Positions 1-10,772 of a DNA stretch of 64,000 bases are shown one piece after another. Each line of letters begins with the position of its first letter. Position 1 is the stretch's first letter. Below the pieces are notes generated by a model, which made no database searches, was not told where the DNA came from, and was given only the letters and a program-made list of their open reading frames with translations. The position numbers and the translations under genes were made by a program. The stretch covers positions 1,488,001 through 1,552,000 of the forward strand of contig CM065881.1 of NCBI GenBank assembly GCA_033439255.1. Reading direction: 5' to 3'. The DNA is from Hericium rajendrae (Eukaryota; Basidiomycota; Agaricomycetes; Russulales; Hericiaceae).

Positions 1-1329
1 GACAATGCCAAAGGCTACGCGAAAAGTGCTGGTGCACAGCTACGGAGGTATGGGGAGCAAGCTCTCCGAGATGTAGGTGTCCTCGCACATGCTTTTGCGC
101 ATGCTTATCTCATCTCGCCGGATAGGACATTCGAAACCTTTTGCAAGACTGGGCTGAAGAGATCGACCAGTGCGAGAGGATATGGATACGTGCCAGCGCG
201 TCGAACAGACGCATATTTCTGGATTACGATGGTGCAATCATAACGAAGGGTATGTAATGAATACGTTGGCTCCATGGTTTGTCAATGCTCACTATTCAAT
301 CTCAGGTGACGAGCGCCTGCGAACGTTCCCCTTTCCAACTCGTCGACCGGTGCGCTCATTTAACTCTTGAAGTAATTCGCCATTCTCATCTTTTCGCAGA
401 CGCAATCCGAACTCGTTCGGTGTCTTACCGAACTGACCAAAGTCAAGGTATCTCATCTTACCGAGGAAGCTCTCCGAGCGCAGGACGAAGCATACCTCGC
501 CTCCCTTCCAAAGCCAAAGCCGAAGATTCAACCTGCTCCAACGCCGCCGCAACCAGAGAAGCAACCAAAGCCTCAGTTGTCAAAAGAAGAGGAGATCCTG
601 CGAGACAAATGGGCGCGTCTACTGGACATGGTACATCGTGGTCGTCTTGACGCACTCAAAACCCTCTGGGAACGCGAGCATGCCAACCTCGGGGGCATCG
701 ACACCACTATACCGGATTGGGCTGGTGAACGATATCGAACACTCTTGCAACTCGCTTCGCATCTCGGCCAAGAGGAGGTCGTGAGCTGGCTACTTGAAGA
801 TGCCCACGCGGATCCCACTGTCCCAGTTCCCTCAACGGCTCCCATCGACAAGGCACCAGATGAAGACGAGTATACCTCAGACGTGGCCCCTGCACACTTG
901 GGCTCTCATCGAACAGCATATGACCTGGCGCGCTCCCGAGCCGTGCGCGATGCGTTCCGACGTGCCGCCGGCGCTCACCCGGACTGGTGGGACTGGCTGG
1001 GTGCGGGGCACGTGCCCAGCATCTTGAGCAAGGAGATGGAGGAAGGCAGAGAAGAGAGGAAGAAAACCAGACGGAAGGGACTGAAGGACAAGGTACGGGA
1101 GCGCGAGGCTAGAGAGAAGGAGCGGATCAAGGAAAGCGCGGTCGAGGAGGAGGTAGAAGTCGCGCCAAAACCGGCAGAGGAATCCCGCACCGGACCTCGC
1201 AAATTGGGAGGTGGTTCTGGTGCAGCGGAAGGTGTCGCCGGCCTCACGCCGGAGATGCGTGCCAAGATTGAGCGGGAGAGGCGTGCGAGAGCTGCTGAAG
1301 CGCGCCTGAAAGCACTTGGTGACCGGTAG
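1..1329 (+). CDS. VMS1: Vms1/ANKZF1 peptidyl-tRNA hydrolase, 5'-truncated
   Basis: C-terminal part of Vms1, which releases nascent chains from stalled 60S ribosomes in ribosome quality control and binds Cdc48/p97. Exons are 1-72, 126-249, 306-349 and 400-1329, with introns of 53, 56 and 50 nt. The first exons encode the end of the VLRF1 domain (KSAGAQLRRYGEQAL, then RIWIRAS and FPFPTRRP bloc). They are followed by ankyrin-like sequence (around 710-980 nt: LLQLASHLGQEEVVSWLL, then AYDLARS) and a charged coiled coil. Near the end lies RERRARAAEARLKAL, a perfect RX5AAX2R VIM motif for p97 binding. The N-terminal zinc finger and the catalytic Gln lie outside the window. The ORF ends with a TAG at 1327-1329. 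Confidence 0.93.
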
Positions 1330-1981
1330 TCGCGGCGCATGATGTAGTTGCAGCTTAGGGTGATATGGGTAATTGAGCCTCCCTTTGTTAATCCATATCA
1401 TCTCATTTCTTCATGACCTTGTAGCCTGCAACAACTAATATGCAAGTGTCGACTGTGTGCACTCTGAGTGTGGGAAAGGTGTGTTACAACAGGGCTATGC
1501 CACTGGAGCAGAAATGCAGAGTCGCAGTGCCTGGTTCCTGGTCTGCACTCCATACAGTTTTACATTGAATGGACTACAACGGAGAGGCCTTTTTGATAGC
1601 TTGTTGCAGAGGCTTGACAAGGATGATATGATGCTACTCTGTTATTAAATCAGCATCTTTGCAGACAATGTTGCCACCTCTACTATAATTCATCCGAAAT
1701 GCACTGGCAATGATGAGGACCCATGACATTTCACAAATCCATATGCAGGCATGGTTGGTTGTAAAACAAGCCAAAAGGCCCATGACTCAGTTATAATATG
1801 CAGAAGGAATGTTCATTATTCTGTTATCCTGTCTCTACAACATTTTGATGAAATAAGGCAATTGATTGTCACAAATTCTGTGACATATATATGTGACTGT
1901 GACAGCTTCGAAAAGCAGCTGGGGGTTTGATGTTCAAAGTAACCTTTGCTACCAACTTCTTCTTCCTCTCCATTTATTTTC
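1330..1981. other. Intergenic, entering the CpG-poor block
   Basis: This stretch holds the VMS1 3' flank and the presumed promoter of the zinc-finger gene. CpG becomes rare from about 1440 onward. A 12-nt palindrome, ACATATATATGT, lies at 1883-1894, about 90 nt before the next start codon. No convincing gene is seen. Confidence 0.6.
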
Positions 1982-3490
1982 ATGGCTTCAATTACAGTGA
2001 AGCTGACTCAAGAAACAGTCATTGATATATCTCAGTCAACTCTGATACCTCTGAAATGCACTTGGAAGCAATGCTCAGTCATTCTGAATAGCTGGTCGAT
2101 GCTTCAAAAGGTATAAAATTCTCCGAAAAAGTGTTATTTTAAATGCTGATTATATTTAATCATTACTTTTCACAGCATCAACATCTTCATTGCCTCAATC
2201 AAAGATTGCATCACAGGCAATTTAAATGCCGAATCACACCATGCAGTAGCCAGCATCATAGTTCTAGAGCTGCACTAGTTGAACATGTGAATACATGTCA
2301 TCTTGTTCAGATTTCTTTGCCTTGTCCTCTTAAAGGTTGACTCTATTCTCAGACCAAGATATGAATACTTGCTTATCTATTGTTTCTTAGATTGTTCAGA
2401 TTCCGTTGCTCCTTCTGCCTCTTTCATTGCTCATTTCAAGATGAAGCACCATCATCTTCTTGATCAGCCATGCATTCCATTTAACATTATGAAAGATTAT
2501 CACTCTCAACCATATCTTCACACTCCTCAGCATCCTCCATCACCAACTCTTTTATCAGAGAGATTACTATCTCATCATATGCTCCATTCAGTGGTGAAGC
2601 TTCCACCTATCAGAATGGTAGCAAGAACTAGCAATTCTCCATCCATTCAAAAGGAGCAATGGTCATCTTTTGGCTCAGAATCAACAGAGGATGAAGACGT
2701 CATAGAATTTGCAGATCTACCAGCTTCAGAATCCTCATCCCTTTATCATGATTGGAAGAGCTGTAAACAAAATAGCAATCTGCATTGCACACAGGACCTG
2801 CTTGTTCAGCCAAAGCCTGTACCATTGGAAGGCTTTTCAGCACCACAGCCAATCATTGGCCAGCATGTCTCTGAAGAAGGCCCTCCTCTCAGCATGGGCT
2901 ATCAGGTTTTCTCTCTTCGAGTTCAGGAGCTGGAGGAACAGGATATTCTTGCCACTAAAGGGCATCAGAAGAACTGATTTTTTGTTGTAGGTTATCTTTA
3001 TATACTCTAGCTAGCAGAGCTAACATTGCTTTGTGCAGGAAGGTCCTGCTATGAACTGCTTTCTTGATATCTCCTGCATTTTTCTGTAATTGTTGATACC
3101 ATTTGCTTTCTTCACACTTTGATCATGCTTTGATCACATCACATACTGAGCTTGTTAGTTTCATCCAACATCAGATTCTGTTTCATGATGTCCAATCTCA
3201 TATCTTCATAGATTCAAGCTTTGCACATATCTGTATCTGATATGTTACAATCAGTACTCTTGCATGATTGTTACATGCTAAGACTCTGAAAGCACCACAT
3301 CTCATCCAGTTTGCACAATCAGCCAGAATAATATCAATATAAAGCACAGAAGCTCAAACTGTCCATTGCAAAATGCAAGCACAAGGGAGTCAAAGCATAG
3401 CCTCTTTTAATCAGAATCAAGCCACTTCACTTGCAATGAGCATCACAGAAAGTGATTTACAATAGGGATATAAGGATACATCTTTCTCGG
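1440..3490. other. CpG-depleted, AT-richer block
   Basis: Over these roughly 2 kb most 60-base lines contain zero or one CpG, whereas flanking coding lines (for example 901-960) contain about nine. TpG and CpA words are abundant. The change is sharp on the right, near 3480-3510, where CpG returns with the SET gene. The block carries an intact spliced gene at 1982-2977, so it is not simply a dead transposon. Its base composition suggests long-term cytosine methylation with deamination, or foreign origin. Confidence 0.85.
1982..2977 (+). CDS. Three-finger C2H2 zinc-finger protein
   Basis: Predicted 291-residue protein from exons 1982-2110, 2176-2335 and 2391-2977. The introns (65 and 55 nt) have GT/CAG and GT/TAG ends, and total length is in frame. 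Splicing creates three C2H2 fingers that no single ORF shows: Cys26, Cys31, His44, His48 (C-x4-C-x12-H-x3-H); Cys61, Cys66, His80, His85 (x13 spacer); and Cys93, Cys98, His111, His116 (C-x4-C-x12-H-x4-H). Fingers 1 and 3 are assembled across introns. The remaining 170 residues are rich in Ser, Pro, His and Gln with an acidic patch (STEDEDVIEFADL), as in a transcription regulator. The whole gene has only about six CpG dinucleotides, unlike every neighbour. The start is the ATG before ASITVKL. The family is not recognised more precisely; nuclear DNA binding is inferred from the fingers. Confidence 0.75.
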
Positions 3491-3507
3491 CAAGACAAAC
3501 AGTCACA
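2978..3507. other. Convergent 3' flanks, CpG-poor
   Basis: This is the region between the convergent ends of the zinc-finger gene and the SET gene. It remains AT-rich and almost free of CpG to about 3480. I see no further gene. Confidence 0.6.
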
Positions 3508-4376
3508 TCAGTATGCAATTGGGCGACAGCCGCAGACATTTGCACCACCCGCATAGCCCACGCCACACGATTCACAATCTCTAGTGGCCTTAGCTGTCAG
3601 GTTCTGTGGTGCAGGGTGCACCGAGGCTCCAGACTTTGCTAAGGGCGAAGCATCTCGCTGCTTGACCGCGTCAACGATCCAGGGACTGACGAAGCCGCGC
3701 GCTGTAAGCTCGTCGAGCTTGAGGAACGCCGCACCCTGCACTTTTCCGAGGCACGACTGACGAAGACAGCTTAGCATTAGAGCATCCGGCAAAGACAAAC
3801 GGGTAACTTACTAGAGTGCCGCACGTACAGTCAAATGGCTGGTCCATATGCCATTCCGTGCTCGGGTAGAAGAACGTCACTGCGAGTCGGGGCACAGCCG
3901 TCAGACGCGGCGCAGAAAGCACAGGGAGGGATGTGGAGACTTACGCGGCTCTCCGGAGCGAATGGGCTTCAGAGCACGGGCGTGCCACTGTGTGCGGTCG
4001 GGCGAGGACAGGTCGAACGCGACGTTGGGCTCACAGGAGTGGTTTACTGGGCGCTCGACTCAGACGCAAGCTTGGGTATCGAGGAATGAGCACGGCGCAC
4101 CATATACGAGGTCCGAGTTGAGCTCGATGTGGTCCTCAGGACCGGGCCCGCACTGCACGGTTGTGTATGATCTCGGGCTCGCTGTCAGGCCCTCGAGGCG
4201 CGCGATGGTCTCGCCCGCTCTGAAGTCCTGTGTTCGTGTTAGGAGCCGTGCGCACTGAAAGTACGAGAAGTACGGACCTTCTGAGCAATGCATGCGGAGG
4301 AGAACGCACCCGGTTTGAACGCTACGGCGAACAGTCCGGGGTGGGACGGGGTGTAGGATTCCTGGGCGGGCTTCAT
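3508..4376 (-). CDS. Small SET-domain protein
   Basis: Predicted 214-residue stand-alone SET-domain protein, probably a protein lysine methyltransferase of the short fungal type. Exons on the minus strand are 4278-4376, 4101-4227, 3945-4046, 3812-3879 and 3508-3756, and the sum is in frame. The diagnostic VNHSCEPN motif (SAM- and substrate-binding NHSCxPN) is restored across the third exon junction. It is followed by LTFFYPSTEWHM and a post-SET cysteine pair (FDCTCGTLSCLG). A second cysteine cluster lies at the very C terminus (CESCGVGYAGG, then CGCRP), which could bind zinc. There is no pre-SET region and no accessory domain. The substrate is unknown. The start is the ATG giving MKPAQESYTPSHPGL. 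Confidence 0.83.
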
Positions 4377-4736
4377 GAGATGCACGGTTCGGCAAGTCAG
4401 GCTGCGGTGCGTTCAACGGGGTGTTCGTACATGGTCCGTCAAATACTGAAAATCAGGGCACTCGTGATTTCCGCGAGTAAGACGGGCCGTGAGCGCGACG
4501 TCCGGCTTGAACACGGTCATCGAGCTCGAGCTCATCGATTAGCAGGCCAGGTCGCGGGAGCGCGCGGGGTCGCGTCGAGCCAAGCCAAGCGCGTCGCGAC
4601 CCGCGTGACCCCGAGCGGACGAAATCGGAGCTGGAACTTTACCCAGCTGCACGGAACACGCCGAAACTCTAATTCGCCCATCGACGGATACCGACCGACG
4701 CTGCGCGAAAGTCTTCACGCCACTCCTCAAGACCTC

Positions 4737-4759
4737 CGCCGCCGCCGCCGCCGCCGCCC
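4737..4759. repeat. (GCC)n microsatellite in RPL30 leader
   Basis: Uninterrupted GCC trinucleotide run about 25-48 nt upstream of the RPL30 start codon, so probably transcribed as part of the 5' leader. Confidence 0.8.
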
Positions 4760-4784
4760 TACCCACCCGCCTACCCACGACGCA

Positions 4785-5274
4785 ATGGCCCCCACGAAGA
4801 AGTCCAAGGCGGCGAAGTCGACCGAGTCGATCTCGGCGCGCCTCGCGCTCGTCGTCAAGTCGGGCAAATACAGCCTCGGCTACAAGAGCGCGCTGAAGCA
4901 GATGCGCAACGGCAAAGGTGCGTGCGCCTGCCCTTCTGCTCGGGGCTGGAGCGCAGGCTGAGAAGGCCCCTTGCTGACGTGCGTATGTTATGTGTGTGCT
5001 GCAGCCAAGCTCATCCTCATCGCGGGCAACTGCCCCCCGCTGCGCAAGTCGGAGATCGAGTACTACGCCATGCTGTCGAAGACGACCGTGCACCACTTTG
5101 CGGGCACGAACGTCTCGCTCGGCACTGCTGCTGGAAAGCTCTTCCGCGTTGGGTGCGTGTTGCTGTTTGTTCTGGTGGAATATATGCTGAGATGTGCTTG
5201 ATTTTAGTGTTATGACTATCACCGACCCGGGTGACAGTGACCTGCTCGCCGTGGCCGAGGGCCAGGCTGCATAA
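4785..5274 (+). CDS. RPL30: 60S ribosomal protein L30 (eL30)
   Basis: Ribosomal protein eL30 of the large cytosolic subunit. Exons are 4785-4917, 5005-5152 and 5208-5274, giving 115 residues, the normal family length. Diagnostic segments are [38 protein letters not shown] and [13 protein letters not shown]. The start follows a CGCA-ATG context just after a GCC-repeat leader. In yeast eL30 autoregulates splicing of its own first intron; the first intron here is 87 nt, longer than most introns in the window, but I see no proven eL30-binding kink-turn. Confidence 0.97.
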
Positions 5275-5642
5275 AAGGCTTAGCTTAAGTCAGGGAGCGG
5301 ATGCTTGTATGCTATATGTTGCTGGCTTTATGACATAGGTACCCCCATGATTTTTTTTGGCCTATCCTGGTTCCGTGTGCGGAGAAGCAAGCTGCAATTT
5401 GGAAACTCAGTACTCGGCCTTGCATGGTATGAACAGGAATATACTCTCTGGTAGCGATGACAATCTGCCGATATTGGTACGTTCATCGACGAAGAGACAC
5501 ATGGACGCTTCCTTTGTGCTCTGCGAGAGACAACATAACCGCCGGGGCACTGCCCGCTCCGAGAATAGTTTGCAGGTTGATACACCATTACATAAATAAC
5601 ATTGCGAGACAACAAGAATACAAACTGCACAGTGATCTAAAG
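5275..5642. other. Convergent 3' flanks
   Basis: Region between the convergent RPL30 and actin-related protein genes. It holds only presumed UTR and terminator sequence; no gene is seen. Confidence 0.5.
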
Positions 5643-7415
5643 CTATAAGAGACACGGTGACATCTCGAGCACGGTTTTTGGCCCATGCTCGGTGTAGTCT
5701 GCCTTGGACGCAAAATTTTTCGCGTTTGGATCGTGGAATGTGATCTACACGGAATGTCAGCATCCGTAACTGTCACCGAAAGCGAGAGACTGACTTTGGC
5801 AACGATACATGAGCCCAAGAACGCCGCAAGCCCATCGCCTTTCTCGCGAAACTCTGCAAAGTACTCAGGGACTTTGATGATGCGGATCTGGCGTGGCTGG
5901 ACGTCGGTCTGTTGGTCGGGGTTACTGAGAATGTATGGTGAGAGGCGCGACTGGAGTGCGGGGCCAATGCCTACAAACAGAGATGAGCGAAGCCCTTGAT
6001 AACCCAATGCGACGGAACACACCTTTCACAGAACCAGTAATGTCGCCCGTGACAAACAGTCCCATCCAGATATACTGCCTCTGATCGACCTCCGTCTGCC
6101 CGACTGCATGCCCCGCCGCATCATGCAGCGGCATGACCAGCCCGTCTTTCGACCGCCTCTCGACCTCCTCCGCACCCATCAAGGACGGGTCGAACAGCGG
6201 CTCACAGAAGCGATGGCGTTCCTTCCCCAGCGTGACCTCCTTCCCGCGGAACTGCAGAGTAACAAGGTCGAGTGCCTCGATCTCCCTCGCGCGCGCCTGC
6301 TCCGCCGCGCTCGCCTTGGCCGTGGCGCGCTTCTTCATCCCGTTCTCGATGACGGCTTTCTCCTTCCCGGCGACGAGCACCGCCGCGATGTCCGTGACGC
6401 CCTCGTCCTCGGGCGGCGGTGCAGCCTCGCCGGATGAGGGCACCTTGACGAGGCCGTCGCGCCACGCCTGCCGCGCGAGTGCGCGGAGCGCGTCGTCCAG
6501 CGCGGGCGCGTCGAGCGGGGCGTCAGGTGGAGAGAGCGTGGACATGACGGAGGTGTTGGACCGCAGGAGCTGGGCGAGGTAGCGCTCGCAGTCGGCGGTG
6601 CCGACAAGGGTGGTGGTGCGCGCTAGGTTGAGGGGCACGCCGTCGTAGACGGGCGTGATGTCTGTGTGGGACTCGTGGATGTCGACAACGACGCCACTAA
6701 GCGCGTTCGCGGCGTAGAGCTGCGCGACGGTGCGGTCGAGGACGCTGAAGGCGGCAACGTTGAAGCGCTCGAAGAAGATCTGGCAGATGCGCTCGTGGGC
6801 GTCGCGCGAGAGGCCCGGATAGATGCAGAGGAGGACGGGGTTTTCGAATTGGACGCGCCGGAGTTGGAGGGCGGTGAAGAGGACGTATTTCCTGCGCGTG
6901 GTCGGTGGACGGGAGACGGGCGGGCGGGGGAGGGACATACCATAGGGCTTCAGCCTGGGTCCAGTCGCGGACTTCACCATGTGCGAAGGGCCAGAAGACT
7001 GTGATGTCCTGTCCGGCTTCAAGGGCCTCGTCGAGCTGTCTTCCGACGAGATAATCGGTGAGTCTGGGTGCGGATGCCGAGTGAGCTTGGGGCATGGCAG
7101 AAGCAGCTCTGCTGGTAGAGGCGGATGGCTGCACATCTAGGCCTTCACCAAGCCTAAAAAGCGGCCTTGCACTCGCAGGAGTCGCATTGCCGTTGGTTGC
7201 TTGAGAGTCGGCACCGAGAAGGCTGGTTCTTACGCCGACTCGCGCAGGGATTTCCTGAGAACGAGATGAGCATAGTGCATCAAGGGCTGGAATTATGAGA
7301 CACATACGACGGTGGGTGCGCGTAAAAGGTCATTTAGACCGAGACCAGCGCGGATAAAGTCGGTGGTAGTCTCGAGGATGAGGATGCTCGAGTCGCGAAA
7401 GGCCAAGCTGCTCAT
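5643..7415 (-). CDS. Actin-related protein, Arp9-like
   Basis: Predicted 522-residue divergent actin-fold protein, likely a nuclear ARP subunit of the SWI/SNF and RSC remodellers (Arp7/Arp9 class). Exons are 7308-7415, 6941-7254, 6023-6891, 5795-5970 and 5643-5744, in frame. The N terminus (FRDSSILILETTTDFIRAGLG) corresponds to the actin phosphate-1 loop but lacks the canonical Gly-rich nucleotide motif. VVVDIHESHTDITPVYDGVP is the actin phosphate-2 region, and SVLDRTVAQLYAANA the connecting segment. A Ser/Ala-rich insert follows the first strand (about residues 45-90), and a Lys/Ala/Glu-rich insert lies near the middle. The C terminus reads FHDPNAKNFASKADYTEHG, close to the end of nuclear ARPs. 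An in-frame ATG at 7476-7478 would add 21 residues; the inner ATG fits the family better. Confidence 0.75.
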
Positions 7416-7597
7416 GGTCGATGGAGAACCGGCGAGGGTTAGGGTCTCCCATGACCGCGCGTTGTTTGTCACGAACAAATACCGCGACGCGTCGCGCGAT
7501 TCACGAAATTCGGTTCATACAAGTATGCCTCCGTAACTCCGGATTCCATGCAGGATCAGCTCATTTCCTGTCTTTCACCTTCACCATCGTTTCAACC

Positions 7598-10347
7598 ATG
7601 TGGAGCCGCCTTGACATCCCCATCGACTCCACCAAGCCTTTCACCGATTATTCCCGCTGGAGACTGCGCGATACCACCGACGGCAGCCATCTCTGGGACT
7701 ACCTTCATACTGATGAAGAGTGTGCTGCTAGACCGCAGACGGACAAGGATAGATACTTCTTGGGCCAACCCCTGGTGCGCCTATCAATACAGTCTAGAAT
7801 TATCTCTAACCTTTATTTCCCCGCGCAGAACTTACCAGCGCTCCCCGAGCCTCACTCTCCACTAGACTCTGCTCGCAATGGCTTCGAGTTCTACAAAAAG
7901 ATCCAATCTTCGGATGGACACTGGGCGGGAGAGTATGGTGGCCCCATGTTTCTCCTCGTTGGCTTCGTCATTGGCTCCTACGCGACTGGCATGTCCTACT
8001 CCGAGGTTGAGAGGCTTGAATTAATCCGCTATATCTTGAATCATGCCAACCCTAAAGATGGCGGCTGGGGCCTGTAAGTTCTTTTCTGTCCTGAGCTTAA
8101 TGCTGGTGTTCAAATGCTTTCAGGCATACCGCAGGAGAATCTACTGCCTTCGGAACTGCCATTAACTATGTCGCTGTCCGACTTCTTGGCATCTCCGCTG
8201 ACCATCCAGCTATGGTTAAGGCGCGAGCCACGTTGCACAAGCTAGGTTTGCAATTTGGAACCGACGTTTAGCTCAGTTTCTGATTTGAGTTTAGGTGGAG
8301 CGACGGGCGTGCCGTCTTGGGGCAAGTTTTGGCTTTCGATATTGGGCGTGTACGACTGGGACGGGAATAACCCGGTTCCTCCTGAGCTATGGTAAGCCCC
8401 ACGCTAAAGTGCTTGGCGTCGCTGACTCCCAGGCAGGGTTCTTCCAGACTGGATACCCTTCCATCCCTGGAGGTGGTGGATACATACCCGGACGGTATAC
8501 GTCCCCATGAGCTACCTCTACGGTATCCGCCATACCGCAGAGATAGACCCGCTCATCCTCTCTCTCCGCGAGGTACGTCTCTGCGCTTCCGTCTTGCTCC
8601 AAACCTCACATCCCATACCAGGAACTGTACACACAACCGTACGACAGCATAGACTGGCCGGCGCAGCGCAACAATGTCTGCGCTGTCGACCTCTACTCAC
8701 CCCACAGTAAGCTCTTCGACTGCATCAATGTCGTTCTCGACATGTACGAACACTGCACGGTCCCGCCCATACGCCAGGCAGGGCTCGACCGCGCATACAA
8801 GCTCGTCGTCGCCGAGGACGAGAACACGGGCTACCAGACGCTCGGACCCGTGTCGAAGATGATGAACCTCATCGTACGCGCACACGTCGAGGGCCCCGAG
8901 AGCGACGCATACAAGCGCCACGAGGCTGCGCGGTACGACTTCCTCTGGCTCGCGGGCGAGGGCATGATGGTGTGCGGCACGAACGGGAGCCAGCTCTGGG
9001 ACATCGGGTTCGTCACGCAGGCGCTCGTCGAGACGGGGCTTGCGCGCGAGGAGGCGAACCAGGAGAGCTTGATCAAGGCGCTCGGGTGGTTGGATCAGTG
9101 CCAGATACAGCGGAACCCGCCGTATTTCGAAGGATGGTATCGGCACCGGACGAAGGGCGCATGGCCGTTCAGCACGAAGACGCAGGGGTATACGGTGAGT
9201 GACTGCACGGGCGAGGGGTTGAAGTCGGTGTTGTACCTGCAAAATCAGCTCGAGTGCGTCGTATCCGTGCTTTTGTTTGGGAAGATGCTCACGTGGTTTC
9301 AGCTTTACGCCGAAGCGGGTGTCTGAGCGCAGGATGTTCGACGCTGTGGACACGTTGCTGACGATGCAAAATGCGGACGGCGGCTTTGCGAGCTATGAGC
9401 TCGTGCGCGGGCCTGCGTGGCTCGAGCTCTTCAACCCGGCAGAGGTGTTCGGTACGCAATTCTCTGTTCTCCTCTTCAGCTAATATTAACCCTGCGCGGA
9501 TAGGCAACATCATGATCGAGTACGAGTACCCCGAATGCACGACCTCCGTCATCACCTCCCTCTCCATCTTCCACAAGCACTACCCCGACTACCGCGCCGC
9601 CGAAATTGAGTGCGTAACTCCTTCCCTCCCGAATGTCGTACACTGAAGCGCGTCGCAGCGCGACAATCCGCGGGGCGATCAAGTACCTGCACGCCGCGCA
9701 ACGGCCCGAAGGCGGCTGGTTCGGCTCCTGGGGAATCTGCTTCACCTACGCGACGATGTTCGCGCTCGAGAGCCTCGCGCTCGTCGGCGAGACTTATGCG
9801 ACGAGCACGAGCGCGCGGCGCGCGTGCGACTTTCTGCTGTCGAAGCAGCGTGCGGACGGCGGCTGGGGCGAGAGCTACAGGGTGCGTGGTGGTGCTGGTG
9901 CTGGTGCTGGTGCGCGGCTGACGGTTTGGTCTTGCGTGTGCGACAGACGTGTGAGACGGGTCTGTGGGTCGACCACGAGCACACGCAGGTCGTCGGCACG
10001 GCGTGGGCGGCGATGTCGCTCATGTACGCGCGGTATCCCGACCCGGCACCCATCGCGCGCGCCGTGCGGCTCGTCATGTCGCGCCAGCTCCCTGTAAGTG
10101 CATACGCGCCGCCTTGCGATTGCGCCTCGCTGACGGGCATCGGCAGGACGGCTCGTGGCCGCAAGAGGCGATCGAGGGCGTGTTCAACAAGAGCTGCGCG
10201 ATCTCGTACCCGAACTTCAAGTTTGCGTTCACGATATGGATGCTCGGGAAGGCGCAGCGGTATTTGGAGGAGCGTGACGCGCTGGGGCTTGTGTGGAGCG
10301 AGGAGCGGGTGGGTGGGAAGGTGGGGGATGGGAATGGATACCGTTGA
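7598..10347 (+). CDS. ERG7: Lanosterol synthase (oxidosqualene cyclase)
   Basis: Cyclises 2,3-oxidosqualene to lanosterol in ergosterol biosynthesis, at lipid droplets or ER. Eleven exons (7598-7774, 7829-8073, 8124-8245, 8295-8391, 8437-8572, 8622-9253, 9303-9451, 9504-9609, 9659-9881, 9947-10093, 10147-10347) give 744 residues, the family length. Several QW repeats are visible ([34 protein letters not shown]). The catalytic aspartate lies in [10 protein letters not shown], which aligns with the DCTAE motif but has Gly for Ala. The [17 protein letters not shown] block and a C-terminal [16 protein letters not shown] are typical. The intron at 9882-9946 contains a short GGTGCT tandem repeat. 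The gene is divergent from the Arp9-like gene across about 180 bp. Confidence 0.96.
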
Positions 10348-10772
10348 TGGGTGGAGGGTTGTGCTGCCAACATCTTGTGGATCTAGGCCATTTGTATATA
10401 GTACTTTTCTCGGTCAAGATGATGGCGAGGGTTCGCGGCAGACGGTAGAGCATCCTACCAAGCTTGCAAGCATGGTAAGCAACTGTGGGATTTCTTCACC
10501 GTTGGCTCGGAGTAAGTAGTACAGTATCCGTGATCTCGTGAACCCCAAGAAGGGTACACAATGTACATATAAGTTTAGACGAGACAGGCCATGAGCAGTG
10601 TGGAGAACACGGTCCAGCACAGTGGGCACCGATCGCGACGACCCTCTTCAATACATTGTGGAAGGGTGTATTATCGACCATATACAAGGATTAAAATCGG
10701 CCTTTTATTTTATCCTTGGAGAAAGTCAGAGTAAATTGATAGTTCGTGGCGATGGGCTGATTATCTAGTCAC
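10348..10772. other. Convergent 3' flanks
   Basis: Sequence between the convergent ERG7 and Crinkler-like genes. No further gene is seen. Confidence 0.5.

Noticed and set aside
2303-2977. The long ORF as a stand-alone gene starting at 2303
   Set aside because: The zinc-finger cysteines need upstream exons; splicing at 2335/2391 rebuilds finger 3, so the first 88 nt of this frame belong to the end of exon 2 in another frame and to the intron.
1440-3490. Decayed transposon as explanation of the CpG-poor block
   Set aside because: No terminal repeats or transposase/reverse-transcriptase relics were seen, and the block holds a coherent spliced gene.
5922-7136. 404-codon frame as an intron-less Arp gene
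   Set aside because: The frame reads through an intron at 6892-6940 and an upstream intron; the spliced model restores ALWKY and family sequence at both ends.
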